In this document: positions 52,653-61,364 of the stretch, piece after piece
Layout of the letters: each line of letters opens with the position of its first letter
Position numbering within the stretch: position 1 is the first letter of the stretch
NCBI RefSeq assembly: GCF_030915405.1
Contig: NZ_CP133262.1
Location: 2,232,001-2,296,000 of the forward strand
Length of the DNA: 64,000 nucleotides
Direction: 5' to 3'
DNA from: Neobacillus nitrireducens
Lineage (GTDB): Bacteria > Bacillota > Bacilli > Bacillales > Cytobacillaceae
Position numbers and translations under genes: made by a program
Notes under the pieces: generated by a model
The model's database searches: none
What the model was told of the DNA's origin: nothing
The model's input: only the letters and a program-made list of their open reading frames with translations

Positions 52653-52784
52653 TTAACTTATTACCTCTTTCTGGCTAAGAAAGTCACGAACTGCATTTAT
52701 CGATAATCCCAAGTCCTTTGCTTCTAAAATAAGTTCCATCCATTCTTGGTCAATAACTTCAGCTTCATTTTTTGTAATTATCAT
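52653..52784 (-). CDS. sinI: SinI-like antirepressor
   Basis: A 43-residue protein. EVIDQEWMELILEAKDLGLSINAVRDFLSQK is the Sin dimerisation helix pair, matching SinI of B. subtilis (LDQEWVELMVEAKEANISPEEIRKYL) and the C-terminal domain of the adjacent SinR. It would bind SinR and strip it from DNA. The start ATG at 52782-52784 has AGGAGTG upstream. Convergent with sinR, with a c-di-GMP-I riboswitch about 30 bases upstream on its own transcript. Confidence 0.9.
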   Translation of the reverse strand: MIITKNEAEVIDQEWMELILEAKDLGLSINAVRDFLSQKEVIS

Positions 52785-52811
52785 TGTTATCACTCCTAAA
52801 ATACATTATGT

Positions 52812-52903
52812 ATTCCAGGCAGCCCGGCCATCATAACAAGTAATACCTGCCTTAGATCCTCGGCTTTGCGTCCCTGCTTTTCAACAGGTTTGCCTTTTTC
52901 TGT
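52812..52903 (-). ncRNA. Cyclic-di-GMP-I (GEMM) riboswitch upstream of sinI
   Basis: On the minus strand the conserved core appears in order: AAAAAGGCAAACC; P2 CCTGTT-GAAA-AGCAGG with the GNRA tetraloop; GGACGCAAAGCC; AGGATCTAAGG with the tetraloop receptor region; and the closing GATGGCCGGGCTGCC. These match the GEMM-I consensus. The next gene on that strand is sinI, starting about 28 bases past the aptamer. No intrinsic terminator is seen between them, so control is probably at translation or through the short hairpin before the ribosome binding site. Confidence 0.9.
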
Positions 52904-52995
52904 GACTCATACAACTTAAGTAGCAATGTATAAGCTATTTATTAAAATTAGATAGGTCGATTTACTTAATCCATACTGCTATTATAACTAGTGCT

Positions 52996-53023
52996 ATTAT
53001 AGTAGGGTGTTGTAATTTGTCGG
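52996..53023 (-). promoter_or_regulatory. Candidate promoter of the riboswitch-sinI transcript
   Basis: On the minus strand CCGACA (complement of 53018-53023) and TATAAT (complement of 52996-53001), 16 bp apart. Transcription would start near 52989, giving a leader of about 200 nt before sinI. Confidence 0.5.
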
Positions 53024-53182
53024 ATTATTAAAATTTTCTCACAATTTTTTCTAACAAATTATCCCATGAATCTACAAAAAATTTCCAATTCCTTTTTACA
53101 ACCTAAAATTTCTTTTTGTCAAAGGCCTAGAGAATTAGGTGGAACTTCCAATCAATTCAGGAAAAATTTATGCCTCAAACAT

Positions 53183-53212
53183 TTGTCTAAATTGTGACAA
53201 TTAGCATATAAT
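53183..53212 (+). promoter_or_regulatory. Sigma-A promoter of the small membrane-protein gene
   Basis: TTGTCT at 53183-53188 and TATAAT at 53207-53212 with an 18-bp spacer. AATTGTGACAATT, a short palindrome, lies between the boxes and could bind a regulator. Confidence 0.6.
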
Positions 53213-53275
53213 GTAAACAATATAAAAATAAACTTAATATTATAAATATTACAAATATGGTGGTGAAGCAATGCG

Positions 53276-53527
53276 ATGACCCTTATTCATGTATTAAACT
53301 TTTCCATTCCGATTGCGTTTATTGTGTTTGCTGGGTACTTTTTAGACCGCATGTGTAAACCAGATCCCACCCCACAAAAAAAGCTGGTGAAGAGTGAACC
53401 AAGTTATTCGGTTCACTTTACCAGCCTTTTCTTTTTTAAGGGAAGATCAAAAAAGTATTTAATTTTGCTCCAATCAGGGAATGCTACTTGCGAGGACGAA
53501 AGGAGTGTTGAAAGTGGCACGTGGTGA
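53276..53527 (+). CDS. Small single-helix membrane protein, uncertain frame
   Basis: Starts MTLIHVLNFSIPIAFIVFAGYFLDRMCKPDP, one clear membrane helix followed by a polar stretch. GGTGGTGA lies upstream, but a little far from the ATG. The open frame continues to 83 residues only by reading through a strong terminator hairpin at 53383-53436, which is unusual; the true protein may end earlier in relatives. No family recognised. Confidence 0.4.
   Translation: MTLIHVLNFSIPIAFIVFAGYFLDRMCKPDPTPQKKLVKSEPSYSVHFTSLFFFKGRSKKYLILLQSGNATCEDERSVESGTW
53383..53437 (+). terminator. Strong terminator within or after the small membrane-protein frame
   Basis: GCTGGTGAAGAGTGAACC and GGTTCACTTTACCAGC form a 16-bp stem, followed by CTTTTCTTTTTT. 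Confidence 0.88.
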
Positions 53528-53717
53528 ACATTTTGAACATAAGAAGAAGAACCATCCTGGGAACTTCCCAGAAGACAGTTTAACGGAAAAACATGTGAAA
53601 GAAGCTGTGGGTGACGAAGAATTTCTAGTTGTACGGGAAGCATTTAAAAATCGAGTCGAAAATGAGGATGAGTATCGCGGAGATACAGCTCGTTTGCTCA
53701 ATGATCAGAATGAATAA
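53514..53717 (+). CDS. Small acidic hypothetical protein
   Basis: A 67-residue soluble protein starting MARGEHFEHKKKNHPGN, with an EKHVKEAVGDEEFLVVREAFKNR helix and an acidic tail. The start is the GTG at 53514, with AAAGGAG upstream. It is followed by a clean terminator. Similar short proteins occur across bacilli without known function. Confidence 0.7.
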   Translation: MARGEHFEHKKKNHPGNFPEDSLTEKHVKEAVGDEEFLVVREAFKNRVENEDEYRGDTARLLNDQNE

Positions 53718-53720
53718 AAG

Positions 53721-53755
53721 CAGGCGTGAGTTCCTCACGCCTGTTTCCTTTTTCA
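53721..53755 (+). terminator. Terminator after the 67-residue protein gene
   Basis: CAGGCGTGAG and CTCACGCCTG pair around TTC, then TTTCCTTTTT. Confidence 0.92.
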
Positions 53756-53767
53756 TACTTCAAATTT

Positions 53768-55285
53768 TCATTTTTCTATGCTTAATTTCCTAATAAACTG
53801 TGAAAATTCAATTGCTTTTAACCAATCAGCTGCTTTTTCAATATCCTTGGAAAACACCCTGTCTTGTTTAATGGAAGCCACTTGTTCACGGCCCTTATCG
53901 TAAAACTCTCTTGTTTGCGTGGCCATTTTTTCTACCCCGCGTATTTCTACTGCCTGCATGGCACAAATCAATTCAATCGCCAAAACTCTTCTTGCATTCT
54001 GGATTATTTGATAAGCATGCCTTGAGGCAATCGTCCCCATACTAACATGATCCTCCTGATTAGCAGACGAAGGAATCGAATCGACACTGGCTGGATGGGC
54101 GAGAGTTTTATTTTCCGAAACCAGTGCCGCCGCTGCATATTGCATGATCATCGCACCCGATTGTAAACCAGGCTCGGGACTTAGGAAGGCTGGTAAATCA
54201 TTAAGCTGCGGATTGACTAATCTTTCAATCCGTCTTTCTGAAATATTTGCCAGTTCCGCTACGGCTATTTTCATAAAATCCATCGCAAATGCAATGGGCT
54301 GTCCGTGGAAGTTTCCTCCTGAAATAACCTTTTCTCCATCATCAAAAATTAATGGGTTATCAGTCGCTGCATTCATTTCGATTTCTAATTTTTCTTTCAC
54401 ATAATCCAATGCCTGCCATGATGCACCGTGAACTTGCGGAATGCAGCGAAGAGAATAAGCATCCTGAACACGCAACTCCCCCTGCTGGGTTGTTAATAGA
54501 CTATCACTTAAATAACGACGGATTCTTGCCGCAGTGTCAATTTGCTGTTTGTAGCCCCTTGCAATATGAACCTCTTCCGCGAATGCATCGATAATTCCAT
54601 TTAACCCTTCCATTGTCATCGCAGCGATCAGTTCACTCTCATGGGCCAGCTGCTCTGCCTCCAAGTAGCCGATAACACCCATTGCTGTCATCGCTTGGGT
54701 CCCGTTAATTAGGGCTAGACCTTCTTTTGCTTCCAATGTAACTGGTAAAATCCCTTCTTGCTGAAGCGCATCAAAAGCATCCATTTGCTTACCTTTGTAA
54801 AATACCTCTCCTTCCCCAATTAAAACTAGGGCAAGGTGAGATAGCGGGGCTAAGTCACCGCTCGCACCAAGGGAACCTTGCTGTGGGATAACAGGAATGA
54901 TATCTTTATTCACTAACTCTAATAACTTTTCAATAACAATCGGCCTGACCCCTGAAAACCCTTTAAGGAGTGCATTCGCACGAAGCAGTACCATTGCTTT
55001 AGAGACAATTTCCGGAAAAGGGTCGCCTATCCCGCATGCATGGGAGCGAATTAAATTAAGCTGCAGGTCTTGAACATGATTCTTATCAATCAGGACGTCG
55101 CTAAATTTACCAAATCCAGTCGTAATCCCATAAACTACCTTTGATTCTGAAACAATTCTTTCTACGGCTTCGCGACTCTTCTTGACTGCTTCCATGCTCT
55201 TATCTGAAGCATGGACCTTTTGCTTGCGATATAATACATCTTTCATCTGTTCTAATGTTAAACTTCCACCAGTAAGTGTGATCAT
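53768..55285 (-). CDS. hutH: Histidine ammonia-lyase
   Basis: A 505-residue enzyme that deaminates histidine to urocanate, the first step of histidine use. The internal ASG triad that cyclises to the MIO cofactor is in [16 protein letters not shown] near residue 143. [21 protein letters not shown] and [12 protein letters not shown] line the active site. The ATG at 55283-55285 is preceded by GGAGAGAG. hutP and the later genes (hutU, hutI, hutG) are not adjacent, unlike in B. subtilis, and no HutP-type UAG triplet repeat was found in the leader. Confidence 0.95.
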   Translation of the reverse strand: MITLTGGSLTLEQMKDVLYRKQKVHASDKSMEAVKKSREAVERIVSESKVVYGITTGFGKFSDVLIDKNHVQDLQLNLIRSHACGIGDPFPEIVSKAMVLLRANALLKGFSGVRPIVIEKLLELVNKDIIPVIPQQGSLGASGDLAPLSHLALVLIGEGEVFYKGKQMDAFDALQQEGILPVTLEAKEGLALINGTQAMTAMGVIGYLEAEQLAHESELIAAMTMEGLNGIIDAFAEEVHIARGYKQQIDTAARIRRYLSDSLLTTQQGELRVQDAYSLRCIPQVHGASWQALDYVKEKLEIEMNAATDNPLIFDDGEKVISGGNFHGQPIAFAMDFMKIAVAELANISERRIERLVNPQLNDLPAFLSPEPGLQSGAMIMQYAAAALVSENKTLAHPASVDSIPSSANQEDHVSMGTIASRHAYQIIQNARRVLAIELICAMQAVEIRGVEKMATQTREFYDKGREQVASIKQDRVFSKDIEKAADWLKAIEFSQFIRKLSIEK

Positions 55286-55595
55286 AACGTCTCTCTCCTC
55301 TACCACTGTAGTATAATAAAGAAAGAGGCTGGATTCCGAATCTACATGATTTGGAGTCCAGCCTCTTTTATAATTAAATGATTGAATATTTTTAGATGCC
55401 TCATGGGATCATTCCATTCTATAACTATCTTATTGATAATTATTGTATGAGATGAATAGCTAATCTGTCAATCAAATTTTCAGAATTTTAGCACGATAAC
55501 ACTTTAGTGGGATAACAAATGAAAGATGAAACGTTCATGTTACAAAGATATCTTGAGCTTCCGTTATACTATTTAACTAAATCCTTTTTGAAAAT
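55286..55595. other. Gap between hutH and topB
   Basis: Holds the probable leftward hutH promoter (TATACT-like box near 55304-55312) and a long terminator hairpin (55322-55369). The remaining stretch to topB is A/T-rich with nothing recognisable. Confidence 0.5.
55322..55369. terminator. Bidirectional terminator between topB and hutH
   Basis: AAAGAGGCTGGA and TCCAGCCTCTTT form a 12-bp stem with a long inner loop. T-rich tails follow on both strands. On the minus strand it would end topB transcription before the hutH promoter. Confidence 0.85.
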
Positions 55596-57785
55596 CTACT
55601 TCAAATTAAGTTTCTTTAAAGCATCTGCCAATGCTGTATTAATCGGCTCTTCTTCCTCGTTTTGGTTTTTCAAATATTTTTGCACTGTCCGTTTATCCAC
55701 TTTACCAGTCGATTCTTTTTTACGTCGCGCTTCAAAAGCAGATAGTTTCTCACGATGACCGCATTTACAAGCGAATATTTGTCCATCCCCTTCACCGCGA
55801 AGCTCCAGTTTTTTATGGCATTGTGGGCAGCGCGCATTTGTGACTCGCGAAACATTTTTTCGATGTCCACATTCACGGTCTTGGCACACAAGCATTTTGC
55901 CTTTTTTCCCATTTACTTCAAGCATTGGTTTCCCGCAATCTGGACATGATTTTGTTGAAATATTGTCGTGCTTATACTTTTTATTACTTGCTTTAATATC
56001 CGCAACGATTTGTTTTGTGTAGTTTTTCATTTCGCTAATAAACACTTCTTTTTTCAACTTGCCATGTGCAATTTGATCAAGCCTTTGTTCCCACTCAGCT
56101 GTTAAAGTCGGGGATTTAAGCTCCGCAGGAACCAAGTCAAGCAATTGACGTCCTTTTGAAGTAATATGAATGTCTTTTCCCCGCTTTTCGATAAGAAATG
56201 AATTGAAAAGCTTTTCAATGATATCTGCACGTGTAGCAACAGTACCTAGTCCACCCGTTGATTTTAAGGTATCTGCCAATTGTTTATTATTCGTATCCAT
56301 ATACTTCGTTGGATTTTCCATTGCCGACAACAAGGTCGCCTCATTAAAGCGGGCAGGCGGCTTCGTTTGACCTGACGTTTGGGCGATTAATTTAACGTTT
56401 AAGGTATCGCCTTTTTCAATCCGAGGTAGAATCTGTTCCTTCAGATCATCACCTTCATCATCTTCATCAAGTCGATTATTGTATACTTCTTTCCAACCAA
56501 GAGATAAAATGGTTTTGCCTCTAGCAACAAAGTTTTCCTCACCGATTCTAGCTCGTAGCGTTAATTGCTCGTACTCGAATGCCGGGAAAAGGACAGCTAA
56601 GAACCGTTTAATAACCAAATCATAAATTTTCCTTTCCTTATCTGTAAAGGCTGAAAAATTTACATATCCTTCAGTTGGAATTATGGCATGGTGATCGGAT
56701 ACTTTGCTGTCATCAACAAAAGATTTAGAGGCTTTGATTGGCTTTTTTAAAACTTTGCTTGTTAGTAAACGATATTCGCCAATTCCACACGCCTTAAGAC
56801 GCTCAGGTATAGTTGGAACAATATCCGTTGAAATAAACCGCGAGTCTGTCCGCGGATAGGTTAAAACTTTATGCTGCTCATACAGTTTCTGCATAATGTT
56901 TAATGTTTCCTTTGCAGAGTACCCAAAGATTTTATTCGCATCACGTTGTAGTTCTGTTAAGTCATATAGACCTGGTGAATAAGATTTCTTCGGTTTCTTT
57001 TCAATTTCTGTTACTTTAGCATTTTGGTTCCCAATTTTTTTTACAATCACATCAAGTTTCTCTTTATCAAAGCTGCGGCTGTTGCCTTTTACATCTTGCC
57101 AAGTAAGCTTTAATTGATCTACTGTTTGTGCTTCAATGCCGTAATAGGTTTGTGCTTTAAAGTTTCTAATTTCGTCCTCACGGGCTGCAATGATCGCAAC
57201 AGTAGGTGTTTGTACACGGCCACAGTTTAGTTGGGCATTGAATCGTGTTGTTAACGCACGGGTTGCATTAAGACCAATATACCAGTCAGCCTCGGAGCGG
57301 GCGACAGCTGAAAAGTAAAGGTTTTCATACGCTTTTCCCGGCTTCAAATTATTGAATCCATCTTTAATGGCCTTATCCGTAACAGAAGAAATCCATAGAC
57401 GTTTTATTGGTTTGTTTATTTTCGCTTTTGCAATTATCCATCGAGCAACTAATTCACCTTCACGACCACTATCGGTTGCAATTATTATCTCCCCTACATC
57501 AGAACGAAGTAATTGGCTTTTTACCGAATTAAACTGCTTCCCTGTTTGCTTAATAACTACAAGCTTCAAATCATTGGGAATCATAGGTAAATCTTCAATT
57601 TTCCAGGCTTTATATTTATCGTCGTAAACTTCTGGGTCAGCAAGAGTAACTAAATGCCCAAGCGCCCATGTGACTATATATTTATCTCCTTCAAAAAAAC
57701 CGTTACCTTTTTTATTACAATTTAATACTCGTGCTATATCCCGAGCAACTGAAGGTTTTTCGGCTAAAATTACACTTTTTTTCAC
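55596..57785 (-). CDS. topB: DNA topoisomerase III
   Basis: A 729-residue type IA topoisomerase. N-terminal Toprim domain (KSVILAEKPSVARDIARVLN, and ATDSGREGELVARWI with its acidic residues). The active-site Tyr is in VLTYPRTDSRFIS near residue 310. A C-terminal zinc region has CPDCGKPMLEVNGKKG, the pair around CQDRECGHRK, and CPQCHKKLELRG. It decatenates DNA and resolves recombination intermediates. Length fits B. subtilis TopB (about 727). Monocistronic; a distal acidic tail ends LADALKKLNLK. Confidence 0.96.
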   Translation of the reverse strand: MKKSVILAEKPSVARDIARVLNCNKKGNGFFEGDKYIVTWALGHLVTLADPEVYDDKYKAWKIEDLPMIPNDLKLVVIKQTGKQFNSVKSQLLRSDVGEIIIATDSGREGELVARWIIAKAKINKPIKRLWISSVTDKAIKDGFNNLKPGKAYENLYFSAVARSEADWYIGLNATRALTTRFNAQLNCGRVQTPTVAIIAAREDEIRNFKAQTYYGIEAQTVDQLKLTWQDVKGNSRSFDKEKLDVIVKKIGNQNAKVTEIEKKPKKSYSPGLYDLTELQRDANKIFGYSAKETLNIMQKLYEQHKVLTYPRTDSRFISTDIVPTIPERLKACGIGEYRLLTSKVLKKPIKASKSFVDDSKVSDHHAIIPTEGYVNFSAFTDKERKIYDLVIKRFLAVLFPAFEYEQLTLRARIGEENFVARGKTILSLGWKEVYNNRLDEDDEGDDLKEQILPRIEKGDTLNVKLIAQTSGQTKPPARFNEATLLSAMENPTKYMDTNNKQLADTLKSTGGLGTVATRADIIEKLFNSFLIEKRGKDIHITSKGRQLLDLVPAELKSPTLTAEWEQRLDQIAHGKLKKEVFISEMKNYTKQIVADIKASNKKYKHDNISTKSCPDCGKPMLEVNGKKGKMLVCQDRECGHRKNVSRVTNARCPQCHKKLELRGEGDGQIFACKCGHREKLSAFEARRKKESTGKVDKRTVQKYLKNQNEEEEPINTALADALKKLNLK

Positions 57786-58009
57786 TGTATTTAAACATCC
57801 TTTCAGTAAGCCATTGAACTTTTAATATAACATACAAATTCGTGAAATGCAGAATAGTAACGTGTGGTCATTGATTCTGGCTATAGGAAAAAGACTAGGA
57901 ATAATCATGAATGGTAAGCACGATTTAATGTGGATACCATTTATGTTGTAAGTTTCTCAATTAAGATAGTATGATAGTATCGTCAAAATACTAGAAACGA
58001 GGACAATTT

Positions 58010-59278
58010 ATGAGAATTAGGGATTGGGATCCTAATTTAAAAGTTCGCTTATTTAGCGAAGCAATGATGAACATAACTTTCTGGATGTTTTTTCCGTTCT
58101 TAACGATTTATTTTGCTGAAGAGTTCGGTAAAAGCAAAGCAGGTTTATTATTAGTTTTTTCTCAGATCTTTTCAGTAATGGCTAATCTGATGGGTGGTTA
58201 CTGTGCGGACCGTTTCGGACGGAAACGAATGATGGTTCTGTCGGCTATTGGTCAAGGGCTCTCGTTTATTGCCTTTGCCTTCGCTAGTTCACCTTGGTAT
58301 CAATCCCCATGGATGGGTTTTACCGCATTTGCAATTGCCGGAGTATTCGGTTCCTTTTATTGGCCTGCCAGCCAAGCAATGGTAGCGGATGTAGTCGATG
58401 AAAAGGATCGTAGTAATGTATTTGCCATTTTTTATACATCAATCAATATTGCCGTTGTCATTGGCCCAATTCTAGGTGCTATCTTTTATGTTCCCTATCG
58501 CTTCCAACTCCTTTTTGTAGCTGGCGTGGTGTGTATTTCGTTAGGGCTTATCCTAGCCAAATGGACACGTGAAACGGTTCCGGTCAAACAAAACACTTCC
58601 TCGCCTGACGGGAAATGGTATTATTTTTTAAAAAATCAATTAATGGATTATTCACTAATTGTTAAAGATAAAACCTTCCTGTTATTTATCCTTGCAGGTG
58701 TTTTGGCTGGGCAAACGTTTATGCAATTGGACTTGTTGATTCCTGTCTATATTAAGGATGTTTTCAAATCTCAAAGTCTTTTTTCACTTGGAAATTGGTC
58801 GTTTTCGGTTAATGCTGAGCAAGCATTCGGATTGGTGCTCGCAGAAAATGGCTTCCTCGTTGCCCTGCTGACCGTAATCGTCACAAAGTGGATGAGTAAC
58901 TATTATGAAAGAAATGTATTCGTTCTCTCGTCTGTTGTTTATGCCATTTCAATGATTCTATTCAGTCAAACCACTTGGATTTGGGGATTAATGTTCGCCA
59001 TGGCGATTTTCACTTTCGCAGAATTAATGGGGGCTGGGCTCCAGCAAAGCTTTGTATCAAGACTCGCTCCTGAGCAAATGCGCGGTCAATACTTCGCCGC
59101 CGCAAGCCTGCGTTTTACCATTAGCCGGACCATCGCACCGCTTGCGATTCCAATGACGGTAATGCTCGGCTATGGGTGGACGTTTTTTGTCTTAACGATC
59201 CTTGCCCTTTTAAGTGCGGGAATATATTGGGTAATGTTTTATTCGTTTGAAAAACAAGAAATGGATTCACAAATGTAA
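58010..59278 (+). CDS. MFS multidrug/metabolite transporter
   Basis: A 422-residue protein with 12 predicted helices. The motif-A loop GGYCADRFGRKRMMVLS follows helix 2, and FTFAELMGAGLQQSFVSRLAPEQMRGQYFAAASL near residue 340-375 is typical of the drug-proton antiporter group. A large polar loop lies between helices 6 and 8. The substrate is unknown. It has its own upstream region of about 220 bases, divergent from topB. Confidence 0.88.
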   Translation: MRIRDWDPNLKVRLFSEAMMNITFWMFFPFLTIYFAEEFGKSKAGLLLVFSQIFSVMANLMGGYCADRFGRKRMMVLSAIGQGLSFIAFAFASSPWYQSPWMGFTAFAIAGVFGSFYWPASQAMVADVVDEKDRSNVFAIFYTSINIAVVIGPILGAIFYVPYRFQLLFVAGVVCISLGLILAKWTRETVPVKQNTSSPDGKWYYFLKNQLMDYSLIVKDKTFLLFILAGVLAGQTFMQLDLLIPVYIKDVFKSQSLFSLGNWSFSVNAEQAFGLVLAENGFLVALLTVIVTKWMSNYYERNVFVLSSVVYAISMILFSQTTWIWGLMFAMAIFTFAELMGAGLQQSFVSRLAPEQMRGQYFAAASLRFTISRTIAPLAIPMTVMLGYGWTFFVLTILALLSAGIYWVMFYSFEKQEMDSQM

Positions 59279-59382
59279 AACTTGTCAATAAATAATTAAA
59301 ATTTGTACTAAATTGTTCACATTTGCCTAATTTGTATTATAATTAACTTATAAAGGTAATTAATATAAGGGCGGTGGAATCA

Positions 59383-59499
59383 ATGGAATTATCCCAGTTT
59401 ATGTCTCCAACTTCATTGTCAGGTATTATTACATTCGTAGTCCTCTTTTCCGCAGGTGTTTATTTTAATATAAAGGTATACGGCAGCAAGTTGCAGTAG
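59383..59499 (+). CDS. 38-residue single-helix membrane peptide
   Basis: Starts MELSQFMSPTSLSGIITFVV and ends NIKVYGSKLQ: one membrane helix with short flanks. GGGCGGTGG lies just upstream of the ATG, A/T-rich promoter elements (TTGTTC, TATTAT about 16 bp apart) precede it, and a terminator overlaps its stop codon, so it is a complete small transcription unit. No family or function is known to me. Confidence 0.65.
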   Translation: MELSQFMSPTSLSGIITFVVLFSAGVYFNIKVYGSKLQ

Positions 59500-59523
59500 A
59501 GATGAAAATCTTTACTGTTTTTT
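59495..59523 (+). terminator. Terminator of the 38-residue peptide gene
   Basis: AGTAGAGAT and ATCTTTACT pair around GAAA, followed by GTTTTTT. The stem contains the stop codon. Confidence 0.85.
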
Positions 59524-59621
59524 CTATTATCAAGTGTCCTTTTGCTTAATGTGCTATCAGTTTCTTTTTACAATAGAAAACGCTACAATTAAGGAAGATT
59601 CAGAAAAAAGGAGACGTACAT

Positions 59622-60854
59622 ATGAGTGAATTTCAAAAAAAACTTGAAAAATATGCTGAACTTGCCGTTAAGGTCGGCGTAAATGTTCAAAAAGGCCAAA
59701 CCTTAGTTGTGAACACCACCCTAGATGCTGCAGAATTTGTTCGTCTGATTGTTAAAAAAGCATACGAAACTGGTGCACAGAATGTCATAGTCAACTGGAA
59801 CGACGATACTGTTACGAAAACAAAATATGATTTAGCACCAGAAGATGCTTTCCTTGAGTACCCTGTTTGGCGTGCCAAAGAAATGGAAGATTTAGCAGAT
59901 CAAGGTGCTGCCTTTATGTCGGTTATTTCGACTAGTCCTGATTTGCTGAAAGGTGTGAATCCGGAACGAATCGCCAATTTCAATAAAGCTGCCGGGAAAG
60001 CACTTGCGAATTATCGAAAAGCAGCCCAATCTGATAAGGTGAGCTGGACTGTTATTGCTGCCGCTACGCCGGCATGGGCTGCTAAAGTATTCCCGGATGA
60101 GCCTGCAGAAAACCAAGTGAACAAGCTGTGGGATGCCATTTTCAAAGCTGTCCGTGCAGACCTTGATAACCCGGTTGAGGCATGGAAAAAACATGATGAA
60201 ACCCTTCATGAAAAGGTTCATTATTTAAATGAAAAAAGATACCAAAAGCTTCATTACACGGCGCCTGGTACTGACTTAACGATTGAACTTCCCGATAAAC
60301 ATATTTGGGTCGGGGCGGGCAGTGTGAATGAAAAAGGCTTTGAATTTATGGCCAACATGCCGACAGAAGAAGTATTCACTGTTCCTTTACGAACAGGTGT
60401 GAATGGCACAGTTGCCAGCACAAAGCCATTAAGCTATGGCGGAAACATCATTGACCGTTTTTCAATTACGTTTGAAAATGGAAGAATTGTTGGCGTGAAA
60501 GCAGAAGAAGGTGAAGAAATTCTGAAGCGTCTGGTCGATACAGATGAAGGATCGCATTATCTTGGAGAAGTGGCCCTTGTACCAGTTAACTCACCTATTT
60601 CACAATCAAATGTACTTTTCTTTAATACATTATTTGACGAAAATGCATCCAATCATTTGGCAATCGGCAGTGCCTATGCTTTCTGCATTGAAGGCGGCAA
60701 GAAAATGTCATCTGAAGAATTGAAAGAGAACGGATTGAACGAAAGTATTACCCACGTTGACTTCATGATTGGTTCTACTGAAATGGACATCGACGGAATT
60801 ACTGCCGATGGACAATCAGAACCTGTATTCCGAGGCGGTAACTGGGCTTTTTAA
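59622..60854 (+). CDS. ampS: Aminopeptidase AmpS (M29 family)
   Basis: A 410-residue cytosolic metallo-aminopeptidase. The family is recognised by FQKKLEKYAELAVKVGVNVQKGQTLVV at the N terminus, the central EKVHYLNEKRYQKLHYTAPGTDLTI, the metal-site region MPTEEVFTVPLRTGVNGTV (Glu), YLGEVALVPVNSPIS (Glu), NASNHLAIGSAYAF (His), and HVDFMIGS (His, Asp). It trims N-terminal residues from peptides with two Co/Zn ions. It follows a small membrane-peptide unit and has its own terminator. Confidence 0.95.
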   Translation: MSEFQKKLEKYAELAVKVGVNVQKGQTLVVNTTLDAAEFVRLIVKKAYETGAQNVIVNWNDDTVTKTKYDLAPEDAFLEYPVWRAKEMEDLADQGAAFMSVISTSPDLLKGVNPERIANFNKAAGKALANYRKAAQSDKVSWTVIAAATPAWAAKVFPDEPAENQVNKLWDAIFKAVRADLDNPVEAWKKHDETLHEKVHYLNEKRYQKLHYTAPGTDLTIELPDKHIWVGAGSVNEKGFEFMANMPTEEVFTVPLRTGVNGTVASTKPLSYGGNIIDRFSITFENGRIVGVKAEEGEEILKRLVDTDEGSHYLGEVALVPVNSPISQSNVLFFNTLFDENASNHLAIGSAYAFCIEGGKKMSSEELKENGLNESITHVDFMIGSTEMDIDGITADGQSEPVFRGGNWAF

Positions 60855-60867
60855 TGTAAGCACAAAA

Positions 60868-60894
60868 AGAGCAGGACTCCCTGCTCTTTTTTCT
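60868..60894 (+). terminator. Terminator of ampS
   Basis: AAAGAGCAGG and CCTGCTCTTT pair around a short ACTC loop with a TTTTTT tail. Confidence 0.92.
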
Positions 60895-60926
60895 AAAAAT
60901 AACATAATAGTTTGGAGGATGTTTTT

Positions 60927-61316
60927 ATGTGGAATGAATTTAAACAGTTTGCCATGAAAGGCAATGTGATTGATTTAGCTGTCGGGGTTATTATTGGCGG
61001 TGCTTTTGGGAAGATAGTTGCTTCACTTGTCGGAGATATTATTATGCCTTTGTTTGGATTACTTATGGGAGTAAAGACCTTTTCTAAACTTGCCTATGGA
61101 AGTATAAAATACGGTCTGTTTATTCAAACAGTTGTTGATTTCTTTATAATAGCATTTTCTATTTTCCTATTTATAAAGTTCCTTAACCGCTTTAAAAAGA
61201 AAGAAGAACCAGCTGAGGTTGTTGTAAAAGCAGACCCATCAGTAGAATTATTAGCAGAGATTCGCGATCTTCTAAAAGAAGATAGAGATTTTTTTAGAAA
61301 AAATGAAACATCTTGA
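60927..61316 (+). CDS. mscL: Large-conductance mechanosensitive channel MscL
   Basis: A 129-residue pentameric channel subunit that opens under membrane tension to release solutes in hypo-osmotic shock. N-terminal helix [31 protein letters not shown] with the pore constriction, TM2 [22 protein letters not shown], and the cytoplasmic helix [16 protein letters not shown]. The ATG at 60927 follows GGAGG; a TTG further upstream overlaps that site. Confidence 0.96.
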   Translation: MWNEFKQFAMKGNVIDLAVGVIIGGAFGKIVASLVGDIIMPLFGLLMGVKTFSKLAYGSIKYGLFIQTVVDFFIIAFSIFLFIKFLNRFKKKEEPAEVVVKADPSVELLAEIRDLLKEDRDFFRKNETS

Positions 61317-61364
61317 CCCATTCATCGTATATTCTAGTAACAAATAATTTTTGAGGTGAAAAAA

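Larger units (their letters stand above)
52785..53275. other. Leader of sinI and promoters
   Basis: Contains the sinI ribosome binding site, a short AATACATAATGTATT hairpin, the c-di-GMP-I aptamer (52812-52903), a leftward promoter candidate (52996-53023) and a rightward promoter (53183-53212). The stretch 53030-53180 is plain A/T-rich DNA. Confidence 0.6.

Noticed and set aside
55286-55370. HutP-dependent attenuator before hutH
   Set aside because: A hairpin with T-run is present, but it fits as the topB terminator, and the spaced UAG triplets needed by HutP are missing.
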